Source: Cricetomys ansorgei (lineage: Eukaryota; Chordata; Mammalia; Rodentia; Nesomyidae). From it: a stretch of DNA of 64,000 nt. Every line of letters starts with the position of its first letter. Within the stretch, counting starts at the first letter, position 1. Where the stretch lies: the NCBI GenBank assembly GCA_026225945.1, contig JAMJFZ010004031.1:7844501-7908500 (forward strand), written 5' to 3'. The notes below the pieces were generated by a model that worked only from the letters and a program-made list of their open reading frames with translations, did not search any database and was not told the origin of the DNA. Shown here one piece after another: positions 44,999 to 56,090 of this stretch. The position numbers and the translations under genes were made by a program.

Positions 44999-46374
44999 AA
45001 CATTTCTGTTCCCATGTACGTTGAATGAGGGGTGTTTCAACCTGTGTTATATGGTCAATTTCTTGAACTCCATGCACACCTCGACTCCTATCTCCTTATT
45101 CCAGCTTTCAGGATTTTTAGGAACCCTTATCTTTGTCACCTAGTGTGTTTACTGTCCCGTTCATACACACCCTATGCAAACGAGTAGGTTTGCCCCCATG
45201 GCTTTGTTCAAACCACTGAGAAGGTGGAGTGTGGACATCTTCGAAGAAATGCCATGTGACACACTACCAGCCTGCCACTGGACTGTCATTGGAAATTTAG
45301 TATTTGTGGGGTCTCCCAGGCAAGCCTACATACCTGTCCATGGTGCTTCAGGAGCCTGTGATCGCTTCTTAGCACGACTTACACATCCTTGAGCCTACTC
45401 TTCTCTCTGTGAAATGCTGCTCTTGGAGGGGCTAGGTTGAGATTCATTATTCAAACACTAGTATGTACAGTACTCACCTCCATGCTTCCGGTACCTGGTA
45501 AGTACTAGATACATGTTGTCTTCCATGTCTGCTAGGTAGCCATTTCTCTTGATCTCTTGTCACTGGGTTCAGAATTATTAGATACATTTACTAAGTCCTT
45601 TGACTCAGGTATATCCCCCATACTCAGAATTCCAGCTCTGTTGGAACATAATACAACCCCATTCCCTGCAGTATTCATTCTCAGGCAGCGAAGCACTTGG
45701 AGATGTTTCCAAACTCATACATACAAAACCACACAGATAATCCCAGGAACATTTTTGGAAACCGCTCTGAGTCTTCACATAGGAAAATAACTTCAAGTTC
45801 CCCCAAGTTAATATGCTAACTAAATTTAATGACACTTTTGGGACCCCCCCAATTTTTTTAGCATACTCTCCCATCTAATTGTGTTTGCTCAGACACATCC
45901 CAGCTAGTATGAGCCAAGTAACAGAGGGAAACACAAAAGGAATTCATTTCTGAACATCCACAACGTGGAAAACCCACTTGTACCTAATAAAAAGGAGCTT
46001 AGGGGAGAATAGCAAGGAGACTAAGGATTTCGGGATGCTTCTCTCCTCTCAATCTTAGCTGTCAAGCTCGTGTTAACCTCAGCTTCGGACACATTTTTAC
46101 TAATGAAATACCTATATGCATTCTCAGGATGAGACTGGAGCATTCAGCTTATGATTTAGCCAGGACTAAATTTTAGCTAGATACAGATGTCCATCCAAAT
46201 TTTAGGACCTCAAAGATGCTTGCATTCCATTCCATTTTAAGTTGTTTTATTTGTGACAAGTTGCTCACTCGCTACCATAGATACTTATTCAGATAGGGTT
46301 CAATTTCTGTTCCGTGGTCCAAGGACTCAGAGCCACCTTGGATCCTAGGGCTAAAGGCTCTTGAAACTTTTTTC
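44999..46374. other. Unassigned DNA
   Basis: No recognised transposon or gene. Confidence 0.4.
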
Positions 46375-46505
46375 ATGGTGACAATTGTCCAACAATGTGA
46401 ACATGCTTAACTTTACTGAACTGAACACTTAGAAGTGATAAAAAATGGTAAATTTATTTTACATATACACACACAATAAATTTGAATATGCTAAGTAAGT
46501 AAATC
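46375..46505 (+). mobile_element. Ancient L1 (L1M) 3'-end fragment
   Basis: 'gacaattgtccaacaatgtgaacatgcttaactttactgaactgaacactt' and 'aaaaatggtaaatttattttacatatacac' match the terminal text of old mammalian L1 elements. Confidence 0.6.
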
Positions 46506-46799
46506 AGGAGATGAGGAAGGTTAAAAAGGATAATATCTTATCAAGGATTTTAGGACAATTTACAAACAATGAAGTCATATTAAAATTTATAATAGTAACA
46601 AGTTAGTATTAAATTATGTGATAATTCTAAAACACAAACTTAAGCAGTGCTTTGGCAGAAGGACCTACTTAACATGCAGGTAGAGACAAAGGCTTTTCTA
46701 GCTGACCACAAAAGTTCAGTTCTGAAAGGGCCAGGCTTGCCATCAGCCCTCTGAAGGGAATCTCAGGCTGAGAAGGGTTAATAGGATATGTGGTTGTCT

Positions 46800-47148
46800 G
46801 CCTTGGAGTTCTTGCAGGGAGCATGTAGGTTAGAGTGTATGTGGGGTTCTCTGATGCTTCTGCCTGCTCTTGGGACCCATTTCCTTCAGCTGGGTTGCCT
46901 GGTCCACTGTCGATGTGGGGACAGGCGCCAGGCCTTGTTCCATTTGTTGTGCCCTGTTTGAGCGGTGACCTTGCTCTTGTCTATGGGGAGAAGTGGGGGC
47001 AGGGAGGGAGGATGGGTGTGTGGGGGTGGGAAGGATATATAATAGGAGGAGAGAGAGGATGAGGATGGGGGAGCTGAGAGGGATGGAGTGAGGGTAGGAG
47101 GAGTGTTGATATGTATTATACGAAAGAAGAAAAATTAATTAAAAAACA
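46800..47148 (+). mobile_element. L1 3' UTR end, sense, with G-rich tract
   Basis: 'cttctgcctgctcttgggacccatttccttcagctgggttgcctgg', 'ccaggccttgttccatttgttgtgccc', then a G-rich polypurine tract (46985-47100) and 'atgtattatacgaaagaagaaaaattaatt'. This is the end of a rodent L1 3' UTR; 5'-truncated. Confidence 0.82.
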
Positions 47149-48860
47149 CTGAAGGCGATGTCTTTTGGAGACCTGGGAAAGGGGTAACAGTTGTTCGGGA
47201 AGCAAATCACGTGGCTGTGTGTCTGCTTCTCAGTTATTTGCTATTCTGTTCTTTGTGCCTGGTTTTAATGGATCCAAACTTCCCTCCTACACTTCACAAT
47301 AACCATCTATGTTAACGGAGGACTCATTTGTGAATACGACCATTTCTCTTATGAGCAAAACGCAGAGTAGAAAGATATCCAAGTGACTTTTTAAAAAGTG
47401 GGGTAAATTAGAATTGCTTAAGAACATTTCTTTACGAGCGCTGAACTTTATGAATTTGGACTCTAGCAACTCAAAAATCTATGAATGTAAGGGCATAGAT
47501 CTCTCTAGTTTATTTTGCATTTAAAGAAAAAAGGACGATCCATGAACACTTTAGAAGCAAAAAATTACTCACAAAGTTGCTACTGTGCTAATTAAAGAAA
47601 TATTGTTGTCTGCAAACATTCCTACGATTTGAAAATCTCTGTCTTTTGCTGGGTATAATAGCCTTTATTTTATGGGATATTTCTTTTTAAATATTTCAGA
47701 ATTCTGACTGGGTTATCCCCTCATTAGTCGAAATCTTTAAATATTTTATCTTAAACTAAAGTGTCTTATGTGGCTCATGAACAGACTATTTTCAAAATTT
47801 TCCAGCATGTAGTCTTTTCTTTTTGATGTAAGAAATTCATCTGGTACAGAAATTATTTAGAGATGCAAAGGGATTATATTAAGGAAAAGCATCAGAGGTG
47901 GAAAAATAAAACAAAATCAGGAGTATGTATAGAGGAGACAAAAAATAAGCCTGCCTGGGAGATGGGGAGAAACCATATATTATGCTTATTTTGGTAATTT
48001 TAGAACGTAACAGTGGAAAGGAAACGAAGTAACAGACAAGAATGAGAAGAACAGTGTCGCCAGTCCTGCCTTCTGCTGGAGAGAATTTCAGGGGAAAGTA
48101 TTTAGTCACATTCCTGGCTTCTCCCTGAGATATCACATTGCATACTCCATGTTCAGCCTGAGCAGTGGAGCACGGAATGGTGATCGCCATGGCGACAAGG
48201 GATGGGGAGGATCATATAATGCTTGCTATTGAAAATCTCGGCGCAGAGGAGATGTGTTCCATCGGCAAGGCTCCCATTCTAGAGGCCAAGAGAGTCAAGA
48301 TGAATTCACACTCATGTGCTCGAACTGCTGCAGCGTGGGTTAGCTGACAGATGCAAAGCTCTGCTAGTCCTCACCGAGTGGGCTGCATGGGATGAAATCA
48401 GGACCACGTGGTTCTAAGACCACTCCACTCCTTAAGAATGTGTGAGTGCACATACATATATTGATCATACAAGAAAAAATATGAGGAAGAATCATAACTT
48501 CATTTTGTGTTAAATTCAAACTTATACAAAGTAAAAAAGTAGGAAAGCCAACTCCCATGTACTTTAAAAAACCCTCAATTTCTTCCATAATGATCCATGC
48601 TCATTCCCTTTAATTTTGAAATACAGCATACATAATGTATAAAAAGTCTATGTTATTTTGACAAACAGATATAGCTATATAAGCAATATAACAAATTTCA
48701 TTTTATCCTCTCTGAGTTTCTCTAGGGATCTCAAGGGGGTTTAAATCAAGTGAGTCCCATTTTAAGAGCTAGAATAACTGGTACAATGCCAGTGCTTTGG
48801 ATTAGTGTCTGTTGGTTGTGGTTCTGTTGAGGATGATAGAATGAAGAAAAAGTAATAAAA
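47149..48860. other. Unassigned DNA
   Basis: No recognised transposon or gene. A small CpG-retaining patch lies at 48160-48300. Confidence 0.4.

Positions 48861-48898
<38 letters not shown>
48861..48898. repeat. (CA)n microsatellite
   Basis: Pure CA dinucleotide tract of about 19 repeats, just upstream of a MaLR LTR. Confidence 0.96.
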
Positions 48899-48900
<2 letters not shown>

Positions 48901-49049
48901 AAATATGTATGAATGTACAATCTTCCAGGGTTTGGGTGTGTCCTCCAAAGACTGTTGTGCTAAAGGCTTGTTCCTGAATGCATGCCACTTCTGGGGGTGG
49001 GACCATAAGAAGGTGGAGACTAGTTGTTGAAGGGGACTGTAGGACCAGC

Positions 49050-49080
49050 CTCCTCCTCCTCCTCCTCCTCCTCCTCCTCC

Positions 49081-49113
<33 letters not shown>

Positions 49114-49128
49114 ATTCTCTCTCTCTTC
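49050..49128. repeat. (CTC)n(CT)n microsatellite
   Basis: About nine CTC units followed by CT dinucleotides with interruptions, in the pyrimidine-rich zone of the MaLR LTR. The leucine/serine frame over it is an artefact. Confidence 0.95.
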
Positions 49129-49250
49129 CTAGAGCTTTATTCTTCCATGTGATCTCCACCATCGTCCTTCAGAGTGCCCGTGGACTGAATCTACCTTATC
49201 CTAGATTAAAGCATCTAAAACTAGGACTTCTAAAACTAAATGTTTTCTCA

Positions 49251-49430
49251 GCTAGGCAATGGTGGTGCTTAAATTTAATCCCAGCACTTGGGAGGCAGAG
49301 GCAGGCATATCTCTGTGAGTTCAAGGCCAGCCTGGTCTACAGAGTGAGTTCCAGGACAACCAGAGTTACAACAGAGAAACCCTGTTTTGAAAAACAAACA
49401 AACAAACAAACTAAATAAATAAATAAATAG
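49251..49430 (+). mobile_element. B1 SINE, full length, sense
   Basis: B1 from 'gctaggcaatggtggtgc' through 'aatcccagcacttgggaggcagaggcagg', 'atctctgtgagttcaaggccagcctggtctacagagtgag' to a (AAAC)n(AAAT)n tail. Non-consensus 'caaccagagttacaacag' is shared with the partial copy at 53649, which helps identify that copy as derived from here. Confidence 0.95.
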
Positions 49431-49583
49431 CTCTTTTCTCCTTACAAGTTGGTTATACCAACTGTTTCATTATAGTGACAGAAAGCTGACTAATGAACTC
49501 TAAGGGACAGGAAAGGGACAGAAATACATTCTAAAGTAAAGGGTAGGACCTGGAATAGCCTATAAAAGACGAAAGGCATAGAT
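49280..49583 (+). repeat. Donor segment of a local duplication
   Basis: This interval (B1 3' part, LTR 3' end and about 87 bp of downstream flank) recurs at 53649-53947 in the same orientation. Over the 153 bp after the B1 tail (49431-49583) I count 12 mismatches, 11 of them transitions. Confidence 0.9.
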
Positions 49584-50734
49584 ATAGGAGGGGGGAGAGA
49601 GAGACACAGACATAGACTCCGTGAGAAAGACGCAATGTCCTCCTTCCTGGCTTTACATAACTATCAGAGAAATTCCCAGAGTCTACGAGTCTAGCTCCAC
49701 CATCAGGCTTCTAAAGCTTCTCCTCAGTCTGTTGAAAAAACCCTGATTGAATTCTGTTCATGCTTCACAGAGAGCTTCCTGTGCATGTCTCCCCTCCACT
49801 TTGTCCCCGGTACCCTGACTATTCTCAGAGTGGCTTTCTGCCTGGTCACACTGTCAGTCATTGCTGATATCCCCATTGCTGTTTGAACCTTACATGTGTT
49901 GAGAGAACAAGGCACCAAGAAAAGAACGGCCCAGGTCATATGCACACTCTACGAGTGTGTCCCTCAAAGTTTCTTCCCTTACCTGTTCCATCTGCAGGCC
50001 AGTTCTCTAAGCACATGACTCCCTCCCATTAGACACAGTGTAGCCAAAGCACAATCAAGGGGAGCGTACCAACCCCTACAATCCTGGGGGTTTCTATTAC
50101 CCTCAGTCTTCTCTCTGGATCCCACCTACACTGCCCAGATGGTTTATCTCCACCCTGATCACACTGACTTCAGTGGTGTGGTCCAGCACGACTCTAGACC
50201 TCTCTTCCAGATGACCTCTCCAGCTATTCCTTACCATCACTCTGGATTGGTGGTGTGGATGAAAACCAGCTTCAACCAGAGCTTGCTGAGGTCAAAATCA
50301 GGAACATGACTGTGAGCTGACATGGGGTTTAAGAATGTGAGACAAGACTCATTTGATTCTGCTGTTTGGGTTGTGCTAAGCATCAGATTCCCATGTCTGT
50401 GGGTCTCCCCAACAGGACACTGGTATGGTTACACTCTAACAAACTATTTCTCTTTTGCTAACTGAATATAAATCACTTCAACTTCAGAGGATTATATTTC
50501 TGTTTCCTCAAGGTGGTACCTCAGTTTGTAGCTTAAGGGAAAATAAATTTGCATATATTTTTTAGTGGTAAAGGTCCAACATTGATCAAAGAGGTGTTAT
50601 TTATGGTTTCATCCTGTTTTGTAAGCTCACACATGTGGTTATTAAATAAGATTTGTCCCATTAGATCAATCATAGAATCTAAGTAGTATTTTGGAGGCTA
50701 ATCACAACCCAGAGTAGAATATTTAGAACAAATA
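49584..50734. other. Unassigned DNA
   Basis: No recognised transposon or gene. It lies between a MaLR LTR and an AT-rich tract, so MaLR internal sequence is possible but not shown. Confidence 0.4.
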
Positions 50735-50940
50735 TATATATATATGGAATATATTCTTATAAGTGTATATTTCTAAATATATAAAAATGCAATTTTCTAA
50801 ATATATATAAATATCTAAGTATATAAATGTATATTTCTGAATATATAATTTCTAAAAATTTATATTTTTATTTATATAAATTATATATTGCTATACATCA
50901 TATGTAACATTATTCTTACATATTAAATATTATAAATATA
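50735..50940. repeat. AT-rich (TATA)n tract
   Basis: TATATA-rich DNA flanking the 3' end of the antisense L1. A similar AT-rich tract lies at the far end (54810-54910), and both contain 'tattaaatatta(t/c)aaatat', possibly the original target duplication. Confidence 0.8.
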
Positions 50941-53648
50941 TATTCTTTTTAATTATTTATTTTTCTTCTCTCATATAATACATCCAACCCCCCTGCTCGT
51001 GCCAGCTCCCCCATCTCCCATATTCCCCAGATCTACCCTCCCCTGCCCCCACCTATCACCAAATAAAAGCAGTCCTCCCAGGGTTACTGCTCAAACAGGG
51101 CATTCATCCCTTAGTCCATCCCAAGGGTGGACTAAGCAACCCAGCAAGAGGAAAGGGTCCTAAGGGCAGGCAAAAGGGTCAGAGACATAACCCCCCCACA
51201 CTCCTGTCTGTAGGAGCTCAGCAAGATATCATGCCAGACAACCATAAGACATATCTATGGGACCCTGCAGTTTCCATGTCTGCTGCTTCAGGCTCTGTGG
51301 ATCGCCAAGAGTGCTGGTCAGTTGATTCCATGGGGCTTGTTCTCCTGGTGTCCTTTACCTCTCTGATCCCTGCAATCCCTCCTCACCCTTTTCCAAGGGA
51401 TTCTCCGAGCTCTGCTTGATGTTTGGCCCTGGGTCTCTACATCTGCTCATATCAGCTTCTGGAAAAAGCCTCTCTGATGAAGAATGGGATAGACACCATA
51501 TCTATGCTAGAGCAGGATATCTCCTGGCGATCCAGTCTCTAGTTCCTGCCCTGCCCTGAAGTATCAGGCATCGATTACCTCTTTTGGCATGAGGGAGCAT
51601 AGGTTATAGGTTGGAGGTTTTGTGGCTGGCATAGTGTCCCAGTCTCATTACTGGGAGCTCTGCCCAGTTATAGTAGATGGGCTGTTCACAGTCCTTATAT
51701 CCCATTGCTAGAGGTTCTAACCAGGGTCTCCCTCATAGATTCTAATGAGTTTCTGCTGCCCTGGGTCTCCCAAGCCCCTCCCACTTCTAGGTGTCCTCCA
51801 ATTCCAGTTGTCTCTCCATAAACGCTTTCCCTCCATCTTTCCCTCCCAACCTTTTCTTCCCATTCCCATCCTCCCCCAGCCTACCCGCACCATCTGTTCT
51901 ATTTCCCCTTTACCAAGGAGAGGTTGGTTCCCTATTACCCGAGGAATTGTCATATTGATTTCCATAGTGATCGTACAAGTTTGCATTCCCACCAGTAATG
52001 AAGGAGTGTTCTCCTGCTCCACATCCTCGCCAGCATGACCTGTCATTTGTGTTACCGATCTTAGCCATTCTGACAGGTTTAAAATAGAATCTTAGAGTAG
52101 TTTTGATTTGATTTCTCAAATGACTAAGGATGTCTAACATTTCTGTGTTTCTAAGCTGCTTGAGTTTCTTCTTTTGAGAATTCTTTCTTTAGATCTGGAC
52201 CCCATTTTAAATTGGATTATCTGTTTTGTCGATGTCTAGTTTCTTCAGTTCTTTCTATATTTTGGATATTAGCCCTCTATTGGAAGTGGAGTTGGTGAAT
52301 CTCTTTTCCCATTCTGTCTTCTTGGGTGCCATTTTGTCTTATTGACAGGTCTTTTGACTTTCAGAAGCTTTTCCATTTCATGAGGTCCCATTTATTAATC
52401 ATTAATCTTAGTGCCTGAGCTATTGATGTTCTGTTCAGGAATCTCTCCTGTCCCAGAGCATTCAAGGCTATTTCTCATTTTCTCTTCTACCAGGTTCAGT
52501 GTACCTGGTTTTATGTTGAGGAATTTGATCCACCTGCACTTGAGTTTTGTGCAGGGTGATAAATACGGATCTATTTGCATTCTTCTACATGTGGACATTC
52601 AATTAGACCAGCACCATTTGTTTAAAAATGCTTTCCTTTTTCCATTGTATATTTATGGCTTCTTTATTGATGATCAGGTGTCCATAAGTGTGTGGATTTA
52701 TGTCCAGATTTTTTATTCGGTTTCATTGACTAACATGCCTGTTTTTATGCCAATACCATGCAGATTTTGTTACTATAACTCTGTAGTACAGTTTGAGATC
52801 AGGAATGGTGATACCTCCAGAATTTCTTTTACTTTTCAGGATTATTTTAGCTATCCTGTATTTTTTGTCTTTCCATAGGAAGTTGAGTATTGTCCTTTCA
52901 ATGTCTGTTAAGGATTGTGTTGGGATTTTGATAGGGATTGGGTTGAATCTGTAGATTGCTTTTAGTAAGATGGCCACTTTTACTATGTTGATCCTACCAA
53001 TCTAGGAACATGGGAGATCTTTCCATCTTTTGAGATCTTCTTCAGTTTCTTTCTTCAAAGACTTAAGTTCTTATCACACAAGTCTTTCACTTCCTTGGTT
53101 ATAGTCACCCCAAGGTATTTTATATTATTGACAGTTATTGTGAAGGGTGTTGTCTCCCTGGTTACTTTCTCAGTTCCTTGTCATTTGTATATAGGAGGGC
53201 TACTGATTTTTTTTTTTGATCTGATCTTGTAGCCAGAAACTTCACTGAAGTTGTTTATCAACTGTAGGAGTTCCCTGATTGAGCTTTTGGGGTCGATTAT
53301 ATATACTATCATATTGTCTGAAAATAAGGATCCTTTGACTTCTTTCCAATTTGTGATCTCCCTCTGTTGTCTTATTGCTCTAGCTAGAACTTCAATCACT
53401 GTATTGAATAGGTATGGAGAAAGTGGACAACCTTGCCTTGTTCCTGACTTTAGTGGAATTGCTTTTAGTTTCTCTTAATTTGATTTGATGTTGGCTGTGG
53501 GCTTGCTGTAATTTGCCTTTATTATGTTTAGGTATGTCCCTTAGATTCCTAATCTCTTCAAGACTTTTATCAGGAAGGGATGATGGGTTTTGTCAAAAGC
53601 TTTCTCGGCATCTAGTGAGATGATCACATGTTTTGTTTTGTTTTGTTT

Positions 53649-53947
53649 CCCAGCATTTGGGAGGCAGAGGCAGGTGGATCTCTGTGAGTTCAAGGCCAGC
53701 CTGGTCTACAGAATGAGTCCCAGGACAACCAGAGTTATAACAAAGAAACCCTGTTTCAAAAAAAAAGTAACTAACTAACTGACTGACTAACTAACTCTTT
53801 TTTCCTTACAAGTTAATTATACCAACTATTTCATTATAGTGACAGAAAGCTGACTAACAAATTCTGAGGGACAGGAAAAGGACAGAAATACATTCTAAAG
53901 TAAAGGGTAGGACCCGGAATGGCCTATAAAAGAAGAAAGGCATAGAT
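53649..53947 (+). repeat. Acceptor copy of the 49.3-kb B1/LTR segment inside L1
   Basis: Starts at 'cccagcatttggg' inside a B1 (the first ~29 bp of B1 are absent), runs through the B1 tail (here (AACT)n/(GACT)n), the end of the MaLR LTR and its unique flank, and stops at 'aggcatagat'. It splits L1 ORF2 text between 'gttttgttt' and 'ggattgcattgg'. No target duplication or terminal poly(A) is visible, so it does not look like a retroposed SINE. Confidence 0.9.
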
Positions 53948-54290
53948 GGATTGCATTGGCAGGTGTTTGTATGTTGAACCATCCCTGCATTTCTGGGATG
54001 AAGCCTTCTTGATTGTGGTGGAAGATCTTTTTGATGCGTTCTTGGATTTGATTTGAGAGTATTTTATTGAGTTTTTTGCATCTATGTTCACAAGGGAAAT
54101 TTATTCCTTAATTTTATTTCTTTGCTGAATCTTTGTGTGGTTTGGGTATCAGTGTGACTGTGGCCTCAAAGAATGAGTTCGGCAATGTTCCCTCTGTTTC
54201 TATATTATGGAATAATTTGAGGCATATTGGTGTTGACTCTTCTTTGAATGTCTGATAGAAATCTGCACTAAAAGCATCTGGCTGTGGGAT

Positions 54291-54337
54291 GTTTTTTTGT
54301 TTTTGTTTTTGTATTTGTTTTTGTTTTTTGTTTTTGG
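54291..54337. repeat. (GTTTTT)n repeat inside L1 ORF2
   Basis: T-rich hexanucleotide expansion in the antisense L1. On the minus strand it encodes a lysine/glutamine run within the open 164-codon ORF2 piece, where L1 normally has 'PTKKSPGPDGF'-like text. Confidence 0.85.
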
Positions 54338-54795
54338 TTGGGAGACTTTTAATGAGTGCTTCTATTTTCTTGGGAGTTATAGGAATATTTATGTTGTTTA
54401 TCTGATCTTGATTTAACTTTGGTAAGTAGTATCTAGCAAGAAAACTATTAACTTCTTTTAGATTTTCCAATTTTGTGGCATACGGGTCTTTAAAGTATGA
54501 CCTAATGATTCTTCGGATTTCCTTGGTGTCTGTTGTTATGTCCCCCTTTTCATTTCTGATTTTGTTGATTTGGATATTCTTTCTCCAGCTTTTAGTTAGT
54601 TTGGACAAGGGTTTGACTCTCTTATTGATTTTTTTTCTAAAAGAACCAACTCTTTGTTTTATTGACTCTTTGTATTGTTCTTTTTGTTTCTATTTTATTG
54701 ATTTCAGCCCTAGGTTTGATTATTTCCTGCTCTCTACTAATGTTCTTATTTCTTTTTGTTCTAGAACTTTCAGGTATGCTGTTACGTTAAATAAA

Positions 54796-55515
54796 GTTAA
54801 GTTATAAAAATTATATATATATATATCATTATATATATAAAATATATAATTGTATATTAAATATTACAAATATAATACTCTTATACATAAACGTTATAAA
54901 TATATATTACATTGATTTTTAAAATATAAAAACCTAGTGGGGTTTTAATAACTTGACACCCAATTTATACTCGTCATCATCACATAGAGTCAAAGATCAG
55001 ACTAATTCAACCAAGTAACCAAGAATGCCTGCCAATCTGACACATCTTTGTCATGCCTTAGGGAACTATATGCACATCATGGCTTTTGTTCCAGTCATGT
55101 CGCATACCGCTCGGCACATGGCGTTTTATATCTGTTAAACAATTTTATTCACTTTGATGATTTAGATATATTAACATAGCAGGATAGCAGAAAACTTCTC
55201 TTTTTTTCATAATACTTTTATTAATTACCTGAGTTTCACACAATGTATCTCAGTCAACCCTCTTCTGATTCCTGTCTACCCTCTCACCCTTGCACCCTCA
55301 AAAATATAATAATAAAATTGAATCTAACCTGTGTAGCAGGAACATGGATTGCAGGTATGACCATGGTTCCTGGATTACGAGACTGCTCCAATCATGGATA
55401 TTCACCCAGCCCACATCAGCCCAAGATCAAACATAACCAAGTTCAACCCAATCTTGGCCCCCACCACCCAAACATGCAAGCACTCAGACACCATGCACAG
55501 ACCCAGACTTCCCAT
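54796..55515. other. AT-rich tract then unassigned DNA
   Basis: 54805-54910 is TATA-rich. 55200-55330 weakly resembles an antisense L1 3' end ('acttttattaattacctgag', 'ctgtctaccctctcaccc'). Otherwise nothing recognised. Confidence 0.45.
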
Positions 55516-55838
55516 CAGCACCAGGGCATCCCATAGGTACCGAGGCCTCCTTACAGGCATTTGGATCTCACACAGGCACCCGGCCATCCCTCAGGCACCT
55601 GGACATCCTGTGGGCATGTGGACATCCCTCAGGCATTCATGCATATTGCAAGTGCCTGACATCCTGCCAGCACCAGGGCTTCCTGCAGGCACTTGAACAT
55701 CCCACAGGCACCAGGACATCCTTTAGATTCCAGGACATTCCTTAGGCACCCAAACGTCACACTGGCACCCAGGAAATCCTGGAGGATTAAGGTATCCTGT
55801 AGGCACCCTGACATCCCACAGGTACCTGGACACCACAT
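55516..55838. repeat. Degenerate ~19-bp minisatellite, about 17 units
   Basis: About 17 units of 18-20 bp resembling 'caggcacctggacatccct' can be laid end to end. Units are 50-90% similar by eye, so the array is old. Proline/histidine-rich frames ('IPQAPGHP') across it are artefacts of the repeat. Confidence 0.85.
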
Positions 55839-55840
55839 AG

Positions 55841-55842
<2 letters not shown>

Positions 55843-55882
<40 letters not shown>
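55843..55882. repeat. (CA)n microsatellite
   Basis: Pure CA dinucleotides directly after the degenerate minisatellite. Minus-strand cysteine/valine frames are artefacts. Confidence 0.96.
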
Positions 55883-55886
<4 letters not shown>

Positions 55887-55904
55887 TCCCACTATATGGT
55901 CAAT

Positions 55905-55995
55905 ATTGGATTTTAAACTGCTACGTAGCCTAGGCTGGCCTCCTGTCCCAGCCTCTCAAGGGTTGAGGATTACAGGCATATGCTACCAGTCCTGG
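55905..55995 (-). mobile_element. B1-like SINE fragment, antisense
   Basis: 'gctacgtagcctaggctggcctcctgtcccagcctctcaagggttgaggattacaggcatatgctaccagtcctgg' is an antisense 7SL-derived B1/PB1-like fragment. Confidence 0.7.
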
Positions 55996-56090
55996 ATATC
56001 ATTGTAAGTCTTTGTTTATGGACTATATATGCATGTAGATATGTAAGTAATATGTGAGCACACAATCATCCTTATAGAAATGTGTTTCTT

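Larger units (their letters stand above)
48915..49496 (+). mobile_element. MaLR LTR with CTC/CT expansion and a nested B1
   Basis: LTR text: 'ggtttgggtgtgtcctccaaagactgttgtgctaaaggc', 'gttgttgaaggggactgtaggacc', (CTC)n(CT)n expansion at 49050-49128, 'ttccatgtgatctccacc', then after the B1 'cttttctccttacaagttggttat' and the end 'cattatagtgacagaaagctgactaatg'. The B1 (49251-49430) sits in the poly(A) signal region. Confidence 0.75.
51910..54780 (-). pseudogene. L1 ORF2 remnant (endonuclease/reverse transcriptase LINE protein)
   Basis: Broken coding remains of the L1 ORF2 protein, which in intact elements nicks target DNA and reverse-transcribes L1 RNA. Pieces in order: 54608-54114 (pre-RT and RT start; 'INKIRNEKGDITTDTKEI', 'LPKLNQDQINN', 'GTLPNSFFEATVTLIPKPHK'); 53399-53181 (RT palm, '[10 protein letters not shown]', '[16 protein letters not shown]'); 52977-52723 ('[10 protein letters not shown]', '[13 protein letters not shown]'); 52598-52395 ('RRMQIDPYLSPCTKLK'); 52140-51910 ('PVRMAKI', 'CWRGCG'). 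The catalytic Phe-Ala-Asp-Asp box reads Phe-Ser-Asp-Asn. Frameshifts and the 299-bp insertion separate the pieces, and the cysteine-containing C-terminus is cut short. Not functional. The first piece carries an in-frame lysine/glutamine-rich expansion encoded by a GTTTTT repeat. Confidence 0.93.
50941..54795 (-). mobile_element. L1 element, antisense, 5'-truncated, ~3.8 kb
   Basis: Largest transposon in the window. On the minus strand it runs from within ORF2 (54795) through the reverse transcriptase and C-terminal region to a rodent L1 3' UTR (about 51900-50941). UTR landmarks on the plus strand include 'cccagggttactgctcaaac', 'aagcaacccagcaagaggaaagg' and 'cctgcagtttccatgtctgc'. The last ~130 codons of ORF2 appear deleted at about 51910. 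A 299-bp foreign segment (53649-53947) interrupts it. No ORF1 or 5' UTR is present. Confidence 0.95.

Noticed and set aside
48978..49418. 146-codon plus-strand frame with a leucine/serine run
   Set aside because: Crosses the CTC/CT expansion of a MaLR LTR and a B1 SINE.
50900..54910. Long target-site duplication of 'tattaaatatta(t/c)aaatat' around the large L1
   Set aside because: Both flanks are TATA-rich, so the match may be compositional, and it does not sit exactly at the element ends.
55243..55696. Proline/histidine-rich frames, possibly a repeat protein
   Set aside because: They follow the 19-bp degenerate minisatellite; multiple frames are open and none begins or ends at plausible exon boundaries.
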